Below are positions 53,035-60,000 of a stretch of DNA of 60,000 nucleotides, piece after piece (the stretch's first letter is position 1; every line of letters begins with the position of its first letter). A program made the position numbers and the translations under genes. The notes below the pieces were generated by a model. It had not been told where the DNA came from. It made no database searches and saw nothing but the letters and a program-made list of their open reading frames with translations. Origin of the DNA: Tubiluchus corallicola (Eukaryota > Priapulida > Priapulimorpha > Priapulimorphida > Tubiluchidae); contig JAQGDQ010000442.1 of the NCBI GenBank assembly GCA_030141605.1, positions 64,001 through 124,000 on the forward strand. Reading direction: 5' to 3'.

Positions 53035-54390
53035 ATGGTTTACAGAAATCTGGAGCGTATCTACCCAGAGTCCCAGTCAGGGTATCGACGGGATCGCAGT
53101 ACCATTGATGGTATTTTTACGATTCGTCAGCTGATGGAGAAAACGAGAGAGCATAGAACATCAATGCATATTGCCTTTATCGACTTTACAAAGGCTTTTG
53201 ACAGTGTCAATCGCGAATTGCTGTACAAGGTGCTTTCAAAGTGTGGATGCCCGGATCGATTTACAAGTATGGTAAAAGCTCTACACACTGATATGCTAGC
53301 GCGTCTCTCTGTCAATGGCCAGCTTAGTGATCCTGTAGAATACAACAGCGGTGTGAAACAAGGCTGCAAGTTAGCTCCATCTCTTTTCGGACTTTTCGCT
53401 GCAGTCCTTTTGCAGGTAGCCTTCGGCAGACTTGGCTCGACGAAGAGCATTCATGTTCGATTCAGATATGATGGAGACATTTTTGACCTACGTCGACTCA
53501 AAGCAAGGACGAAGACACGAATGATGTTCCTGCGTGAAGCGCAATATGCCGATGACATAGCTATCTTCTCTGACAACCCGGAAGACCTTCAGGATCTCAT
53601 CGACATTTACAATGAAACTGCAAAGAGAATGGGACTGCGCATTAACAAAAGGAAGACTGAGACAATGAGTGTCGGCTCTAGCGACAGTGTCAATTTTACC
53701 ATTGACGGAGAACAGCTTGGAAGTGTGCAACGGTTCAAATATCTCGGAAGTTACATCTGCTCAGATACTCGATTGGATACTGAGCTTCATGCAAGAATTA
53801 ATGCTGCAGCCAGCTCTTTCGGCCGTATGAGGAAACGTGTCTTCGATAACCATGACCTTACCATCGCCACTAAACTGCAGGTGTACATGCATTGCATCAT
53901 TCCGCAGCTTTCCTATGGTCAGGAAACGTGGACGCTCTATCAAGATCAGGTCAGGTCTCTTCGTGCGGTTCAGCAGAGACATCTGCGTCACATCCTTCGT
54001 ATTCACTGGGACGACTATGTGCCAAACGAAGACGTGCTGGCTCGTGCCAAGATGGAAGATATCGAGGTTACGCTTACTAAGGCTCAACTTCGGTGGTTTG
54101 GGCATGTGGTCAGAATGAACGATAAGAGACCGACAAAGGCTCTTCTTCATGGAGAACTAACCAGTGGCTCTCGCAGTGTTGGTCGTCCTCTTCTTCGCTT
54201 CAAGGACAAGGTGAAGTTCTTTCTGAGGAAAGGTGGAATGTTGGACAAGCTGCCTTTCGCAGTTCACGACCGTCTTGCATGGAGATCCCTAGTCAACAAC
54301 TGTGCCGAAAAACTCGATGAAGAAAGACGGATGCTTGGATATGCAAGAAGGTTCAAGTCGTGGATAAGAGATGGTTTCATGGACATCTGA
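53035..54390 (+). CDS. Non-LTR retrotransposon reverse transcriptase, 5'-truncated
   Basis: 451 codons uninterrupted. RT blocks in order are SGYRRDRSTIDGIF, MHIAFIDFTKAFDSVNRELL (first catalytic Asp), NSGVKQGCKLAPSLF, REAQYADDIAIFS (YADD active site), KRKTETMSVG and FKYLGSYICSDTRL. A C-terminal region follows with LRHILRIHWDDYVPN and LRWFGHVVRM, typical of LINE proteins often annotated as craniofacial development protein 2-like. It converts element RNA to DNA at the nicked target in the nucleus. The endonuclease domain and RT block 0-1 are missing and the upstream frame is closed, so this is a 5'-truncated insertion. The intact frame implies a young copy. No poly-A tail is obvious; the 3' UTR contains a TTTAGCCGTATCGGCTTCGA hairpin-like motif. 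Confidence 0.93.
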   Translation: MVYRNLERIYPESQSGYRRDRSTIDGIFTIRQLMEKTREHRTSMHIAFIDFTKAFDSVNRELLYKVLSKCGCPDRFTSMVKALHTDMLARLSVNGQLSDPVEYNSGVKQGCKLAPSLFGLFAAVLLQVAFGRLGSTKSIHVRFRYDGDIFDLRRLKARTKTRMMFLREAQYADDIAIFSDNPEDLQDLIDIYNETAKRMGLRINKRKTETMSVGSSDSVNFTIDGEQLGSVQRFKYLGSYICSDTRLDTELHARINAAASSFGRMRKRVFDNHDLTIATKLQVYMHCIIPQLSYGQETWTLYQDQVRSLRAVQQRHLRHILRIHWDDYVPNEDVLARAKMEDIEVTLTKAQLRWFGHVVRMNDKRPTKALLHGELTSGSRSVGRPLLRFKDKVKFFLRKGGMLDKLPFAVHDRLAWRSLVNNCAEKLDEERRMLGYARRFKSWIRDGFMDI

Positions 54391-54974
54391 TTTGCACTGA
54401 TTTAGCCGTATCGGCTTCGACGTTGTACATTACAGAAAGCTGTGTTTTAATTTTTCTCTATTTAAACTTGAATAAGAGAGAGAACCAGAATTAAAGCATG
54501 AAATTAACAACCTAATTACTCTGATTAATGAATATCTATAAAAGCAAAAGGAAACAATATTTAGAAACAAAAATCAATCTCTGACAAACTTTGTACAATT
54601 AGAGTAAAACAATGACTGTAGATGGCAGCATAGACTAATTTAGTACTATAGTGTAGCAGACTGACAATTAAATGGGTCACATAATACTACAATCGCGTAC
54701 TCAGTACAATAAGCAACATTCTTGAATCTTATGAAAAAGCAGTCAAAACTCTCATGAGATACAATTTTACACACTCAACTAACTTGTATATTTCCAAGCA
54801 GGGCAACCTAACAGCAAAACTACCTATTCATGCATATCAAAAGGCATTGTGCATGAACAGTCACACATGGCTTTTTACACAATTTACATATGCAACTTGC
54901 AGAACAGTTTAATCAAAGAGGGGTGGGCAGCGATAGGCAAGGTCAACCAGATGTAACAGTGGGAGTATGTATTA

Positions 54975-55655
54975 GTTCTTAAAGCACAAGAAAACCCTTC
55001 ATAATCATTAAGCTTAAAAAATTCTTCATGAAATTTTATATCACTTACATAGTGTCCTTTTTACAAACAGGACTAGAATCGGCAGTCATGCTGTATCAAA
55101 CAGGTAAATTTAAACTCCCACTATGACCGTTAAATGCAGCCATTTTGATGATAAGTTATTTGAAACAAATTTAGATAACGCTGAGTGAAGTTTGAAAAAA
55201 TAATCAGAGCATTCATAGCACACATATCACTAACTAAGTAAAATTCTTGTCAATAAGATTAAAAATACGTTTTTGGTTAGTGAGTAGAGCACCCTGGAGG
55301 GTGAGTCAGTGACGTTTTACCAATTCGCAATCACATTTTAAATTATTATTTCCAATTACATAGTCCTTCCAGCTGGTAAGCGAAATGCCAAGTAAAATAG
55401 ATTTGCATGAAAATTTTTTTGGGAGATAATTTAACGTTTCCTTTTCTTCCCTTGATTTACGTTTGCATATATGACATCATGTAATGGCGCCGTCGGAACA
55501 GTATTGTGGGAGATTTAAAATGAAAACAGACAAAAAATCCTTTCAACGCGAGTACGATGTATGCATAAAATTGCTGTAAAGTAATGTAATTTTTTTAAGA
55601 CAATTTTTCTCAAACCTACTTCAGGTACCCCTTTTCTTGTCTTTTAACGCTGCAT
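54975..55655. repeat. Interspersed repeat family B, copy 3 (longest)
   Basis: Collinear with 39455-39990 over its left part and includes TAATGGCGCCGTCGGAACAG and AGGTACCCCTTTTCTTGTCT, which match copy 1 inverted. About 680 bp, non-coding. Confidence 0.8.
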
Positions 55656-55854
55656 CGCTGTGGCTGATAAATTTCGCTAGCTTGCACAAGACAGTTCATT
55701 CACATACTACAGAACAACATAACGACAATATAACTGAGTCAAAGCCCACACTTTAAATTTTCCAGCTAGATGGAGCCACCTTGGCTAGACTGGCTTGGAC
55801 GGAGCAACCGCTATACGGGAGTAAATGGAGGTGTTGTTGTTGTAGATTGTTCAG

Positions 55855-55895
55855 ATGGCTGAGAAGGAAAATAAGAAGAAGAAACAGAGTAGTAA
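55855..55895 (+). CDS. Putative short lysine-rich exon (MAEKENKKKKQS)
   Basis: ATG right after GATTGTTCAG, then MAEKENKKKKQS and a GTAAGT donor. Lysine-rich composition resembles the exon at 57983. No homology recognised; low-complexity similarity may be chance. Confidence 0.25.
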
Positions 55896-56424
55896 GTTTT
55901 GCTTTCGTCTTGTCTGTCTTTTCTTACCAGCTAAACAAACTTATCAGCAGAGGATATAACAAGTTCGTGTTTGATCTTGTCCTATCCTGGTCTAGCTTAT
56001 CTTCTACCTTAAATTAATTAACATTACACTAGCAATGGCAATTAAACCTCACAATTCAGCATTGTTATCGTTATCATTAGACTAATAATTATTTATTGTC
56101 AATTTTCTTGTCATTATTATTAACTCTTAGTCGACCAAGGGGATTTATATTACACTAAAGACCAAACGGAGTATTAATTTACCCCAAGACAGGTAGTATC
56201 TGGTACTTGTGCTTTGTAAAAAATCACGAATGATACTTTTCAACAAAACCAAGGTATGGTTGCATAACAAATCGAAGAATATTTAATCGCTATTAGGTTG
56301 AAAATTTTTCGTTGAGGCATCAATATAAAAATGTGAGCAAATGCTCCTGGGGTAACTTTTACTCCACCTTGGTCGGCTATGGGTTAAGTCGTTTACAAAC
56401 TTTCATTCGAAATTTTTTGATCAG

Positions 56425-56490
56425 GAGGTGTGTTCGAGTTGCAGTTTAGTGATGGAGAGGAAGGAAGACGATGATGATGAATGGAAGGCA
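56425..56490 (+). CDS. Putative short acidic/lysine exon
   Basis: Between a TTTTTGATCAG acceptor and GCA|GTGAGT: EVCSSCSLVMERKEDDDDEW. Phase 0 at the end, compatible with the exon at 57983, but a candidate exon at about 56997-57043 (CTTCTTAG ... GTGAGT) in between does not fit the same phase. Model unresolved. Confidence 0.25.
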
Positions 56491-57364
56491 GTGAGTAGTT
56501 CTTTCAGATTCATTTTATAAATAAAAAACACCAAACTGTTCAGACATTTGTTCATTTTGTTGCTGTCTTTGTTATCCATCGCTGGGTCCTCGGTAAATCA
56601 AGTAATTCCCGTGACGTCTTTGTACGGCTTTGCAGATGATTGTCAGTTTTCTCAAGGACCATGGATATATTTAATCGTACCCAGCATATCGAATTATGCA
56701 AGATTATTGTAGCTCTTCTAGAAACGGCTTTTCAAACTAAGAATCAATTCATTGTTCATATAAAATCTAGATACAATTCCGTAAAAAGTTATTAATACTA
56801 GTTCACGTAACACTGTTGTGAAAATTTTTATTTTTAATACTCGTATGAATTAAAGTCAACCAACCCACAATATAATGTAAGCGTTTGCAACATAAAATCC
56901 TACTCTCAGCAGGAATATTCAATTCATTTTATTGTAAACTTACTGCAAAACTTGTTTCTTTTGATTTCTTATAATTTCCTTCTTAGCGGTATTTTCTCGA
57001 GACGTCACTGCTACAGGGCGTACTTCTTTACACGTGAGTATAGTATGTAACCTTCAATAACCCTTAATCATAAGGTATTAGTTATGTCATTCTCGCAAAA
57101 GATACACATACGAAACATGGTAATGTACACGTACGAAACATAGTAATGCACACATACTAAACATGGTGATGTACACATACGAAATTCGTCCAAAATGTTT
57201 TTAATTCATATGATAATCTGCTAATTTAATACCAAATGAACTACAAATTCTTTCTGTAATCATAATAATACGGTAAAATACTTCAATATCTGTTAGGATT
57301 ATATTTGTTTTTTACGCTGGAGTCACAATATTCCTTTGTTTGGGGATTTTGTTTCCTGTAAGCT

Positions 57365-57725
57365 TCGTGACCCTCTGGCCCTGTGCTTCGTGACCCTCTG
57401 GTCCTGTGCTTCGTGACCCTCTAGCCCTATGCTTCGTGACCATCTAGCCCTGTGCTTCGTGACCCTCTGGCCCTGTGCTTCGTGACCATCTGGCCCTGTG
57501 CTTCGTGACCATCTAGCCCTGTGCTTCGTGACCCTCTGGCCCTGTGCTTCGTGACCCTCTGGCCCTTTGCTTTGTGACCCTCTGGCCCTGTGCTTCGTGA
57601 CCCTCTGGTCCTGTGCTTCGTGACCCTCTAGCCCTGTGCTTCATGAGCATCTAGCCCTGTGCTTCGTGACCCTCTGGCCCTGTGCTTCGTGACCATGTAG
57701 CCCTGTGTTTTGTGACCCTCCAGCC
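57365..57725. repeat. 23-bp tandem repeat, about 16 copies
   Basis: The unit is GTGCTTCGTGACCCTCTGGC plus CCT, with TCTAG and CATCT variants. One related unit is also present in each 1.43-kb duplicate (near 42240 and 43680), so the array expanded at this locus or shrank there. Confidence 0.95.
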
Positions 57726-57982
57726 CCGTGCGTGTGCGATGTTTTTAAAGAAACAAAACGGAAGACTAATAATAAATAAATAAAAATAAATACCGGGTGT
57801 ATATCAAGAAGATTCTGCTGTAAGCAAAATGTTAATTAGTAAGTCTCAAGCAGTTTCACATCTGCACTGAGACTCACACCTCCGTCTTCTTCTCTCCCGG
57901 ACGCCACGCTAAACCCTACACTACAACGGTACTAGCTTTTTAGACTTGAGAATTTACTAAGACGTTTTTTTGTTTTCTGTAG

Positions 57983-58063
57983 GATGTGAAAGACAAGAAG
58001 AAAGAGAAAGAAATAAGTCAACAGCTGGCAGCCAGCATTTTTGGGTGGTCACTACCAGGGCAG
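57983..58063 (+). CDS. Putative lysine-rich exon, diverged copy
   Basis: The acceptor is TTTTCTGTAG; 27 codons DVKDKKKEKEISQQLAASIF and GWSLPGQ, then GTCACT. It is homologous to 42535-42630 together with 250 bp of upstream intron. Synonymous-only changes across IFGWSLPGQ between the loci favour a true exon. The protein family is unknown; the donor is weak. Confidence 0.45.
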
Positions 58064-58069
58064 GTCACT

Positions 58070-58960
58070 GACGGGTATACTGCATAGCTACATTGGTAAG
58101 ACTCGGTTTCAAATCACTTCATTATTGTACATTGTAGTTTCAGTGTAGTGTATGTTCCAGTGTGATTCTTAGGAAAAATTCGTTTATCTTTATCCCATTT
58201 GTCGAAAAAAGGAAAATCGGGCTGAGGGAAGCAAAAAAAGTGCATAGTTTATGGCTTCACCTACGAAACAAATGATGAAAATATTAAAAGTGTAGGACGT
58301 CACAATCACTTGCTACTCTGCAGCCTATATCTTCACTACAGTTTCAAGAGAATCAACAGTGACGTCATCATGGACAGTAATGGGACAGCAGCATTAGCGC
58401 CATCTTTTGAATAACCAACACACTGCCAACACGTGAACCTGTTCTCCGGATCCCACTTCCTCTTGATCTCTAACATCTTTGTGATGCCTACCACAACATC
58501 TATTTCTGGTATGTAAACCTTAATCAGATTGTTGGTTACTAACTTACTATGGATCAATAATTACAGCTGTCAACATTTATGCAAATTGTTAGTATAAAGT
58601 AATGTTTTTATATCACTTGCTAACTGTATGTTCGGACTAGCAAATTTTGTCGCCAAATAACTTTCAAGCATGTTCAAATTAGAGAGCAAAACTTGCTGCG
58701 AATTACTCTCTGACAGTAAGCACTAGCTGACACTGACGTCTTTATTCGCTGTGAGAAGTGTCAAGAGTAGCTCGCCTTGGCGTTAGGCTCGTAAGAAATC
58801 AACTCACAGCAACTGTCAGAGAGTTTGAAATAACTTGTGGATAGTAACTCGTTCACACTCTCGAGTCTGCTGTCAGAAAGAAAACTCTCACCAGAAAACT
58901 TGCTATTTTGAATGTGCCGTAATAGACTTTGAAAAGAAGGCTAAAAATTGAGTCATATCT
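58070..58960. other. No recognised exon
   Basis: Should contain the preceding amidase exon if that gene is intact and compact; none was seen. Contains imperfect inverted sequences around 58690-58870 (AACTCTCTGACAG-type motifs on both strands). Confidence 0.35.
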
Positions 58961-58966
58961 TTGCAG

Positions 58967-59165
58967 ACTCATATGCAATGTCTTTGATGCGAGGATCAAC
59001 ACCGCCATCTTTAACTCCACCGGGTATCCAGCTCTATCGGTTCCAGCAGGATTATCAGAACCAGACGAACTTCCTTTGGGACTCATGATAGTCAGCAGAC
59101 ATTTTGATGAAGTCACTGTGTTAAATTATGCCTATACCATGGAGCAACTGGGAGATAAAAAATAG
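58967..59165 (+). CDS. Amidase-signature enzyme, terminal exon
   Basis: After TCTTTGCAG, the frame reads LICNVFDARINTAIFNSTGY, PALSVPAGLSEPDELPLGLM, IVSRHFDEVTVLNYAYTMEQ, LGDKK and stop. This is the C-terminal segment of amidase-signature hydrolases (FN.TG.PALSVP.G......P.GL.I....FDE..VL..A...E). Those enzymes hydrolyse amide bonds through a Ser-cisSer-Lys triad, which lies in upstream exons not found in this window's right part. The exon enters in phase 2. The rest of the gene may lie in unrecognised exons to the left or be missing. The substrate cannot be inferred. Confidence 0.82.
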
Positions 59166-59715
59166 TTTTTTAATCAGTGTGCACTAGTTCGTAACATTAT
59201 TAGTTATATTATTAAATTATTTTGCTTATTTAAATTTTTATTGAGATAAGGATAACTACTCAACTGTTGAAATGCACTGATTTTTATCTTTTGTTAATGA
59301 GGCAGCATATTAACTTGTTTGGTGTCTTTTAAATTATGTGCTGGTACATTATGTACAAAAATTGTGTGGGCTGTCTGCACTGTTGTCGGTCATGTTGGTG
59401 CAGTCTTCCACATCAGGAAGTGGTCGTGCGAGGGAATGTTTTTCTTCTTAGTTTGACTGTCTGTCTCTGTTTCTGTTTTTCGTTGATTTGAAATTACTTA
59501 GTGATCCAATATGTGAAAGTTGCATTTATTCTTTTCTATAATATTCTGAGAAGTATGTATTTTTTCTGGATCTGATAATTCTTACTAGGAGGATCATGTT
59601 TAGTCTAGAAGTTTACAAACTACTGTTCTATATCAAATTGTTTTGTAAATTTAGGGATAAACACTCCTTATTTATAGTAGTGTTCTTATTTACCTAAATA
59701 TTGCAGCTTAGTATG
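59166..59715. other. 3' flank of the amidase exon
   Basis: AT-rich, no further coding; AATAAA-type signals were not obvious directly after the stop. Confidence 0.4.
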
Positions 59716-59729
59716 TGTCATAATGCATT

Positions 59730-60000
59730 GTCATACATTTCAATCTGAACCATGCTAAATCTTTTGACATGCATTTCAATCTAAACCATGCTAAATCTTT
59801 TGACATGCATTTCAATCTGAACCATGCCAAATCTTTTGACATGTATTTCAATCTGAACCATGCTAAATCTTTTGACATGCATTTCAATCTGAACCATGCT
59901 AAAACTTTTGACATGCATTTTAATCTGAACCATGCTAAATCTTTTGACATGCATTTCAATCTGAACCATGCTAAAACTTTTGACATGCATTTTAATCTGA
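59730..60000. repeat. 36-bp tandem repeat, at least seven copies, cut by window edge
   Basis: The unit is CATTTCAATCTGAACCATGC followed by TAAATCTTTTGACATG. Being a multiple of three, it gives open 12-residue periodic frames on the minus strand. Confidence 0.95.

Overview
The window is intron-rich, AT-rich DNA from a metazoan, most likely an invertebrate. The evidence is spliced exons with GT/AG borders, long introns, many microsatellites and minisatellites, and fragments of LTR, LINE, SINE, hAT, piggyBac and pogo/Tigger-like elements. The species cannot be fixed from the sequence. There is no bacterial or viral gene organisation and no CRISPR array.

The main gene is on the minus strand, 36411 down to 5603. 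It is a sodium-coupled solute transporter of the SLC5 family (SMCT/SMVT-like). I could rebuild it from 15 exons whose splice phases all agree: 2007 nt of coding sequence, 668 aa, with a C-terminal -TAL PDZ ligand and an AATAAA signal just after the stop. Its 14 introns hold most of the repeats in the window. These include a 5-kb minisatellite with higher-order structure (19612-24626), a tetranucleotide array (18065-18503), a purine-rich minisatellite about 20 bp from a splice acceptor, pogo/Tigger-like, piggyBac-like and hAT-like MITEs, four copies of a 600-bp repeat family, a BEL/Pao RT fragment, a LINE 3' fragment and a deleted Ty3/Gypsy element whose surviving domain order looks Gmr1-like.

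Left of the transporter (1-5500) lie one exon of an astacin metalloprotease on the minus strand (516-758), with the Met-turn methionine replaced by threonine; a decayed retroelement gag zinc knuckle (1330-1560); and a 1.34-kb hAT-type non-autonomous transposon (3398-4733) that contains a 15-copy 69-bp minisatellite.

Right of the transporter (36.4-60 kb) are a candidate solo LTR; a 1.43-kb tandem duplication (42.0-45.2 kb) carrying copies of a short lysine-rich exon, with a diverged third copy at 57983-58063; and a decayed minus-strand gene joining a THAP domain to a transposase-like domain (45496-52341), interrupted by a 5S-rRNA-headed SINE and a MITE. Beyond these come a 5'-truncated but open non-LTR reverse transcriptase (53035-54390), the terminal exon of an amidase-signature enzyme on the plus strand (58967-59165), and 23-bp and 36-bp tandem arrays.

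Only the transporter is a complete, plainly functional gene here. The amidase and astacin exons are isolated pieces. The THAP gene is broken. The lysine-rich exons are probably parts of an unidentified plus-strand gene or gene family.
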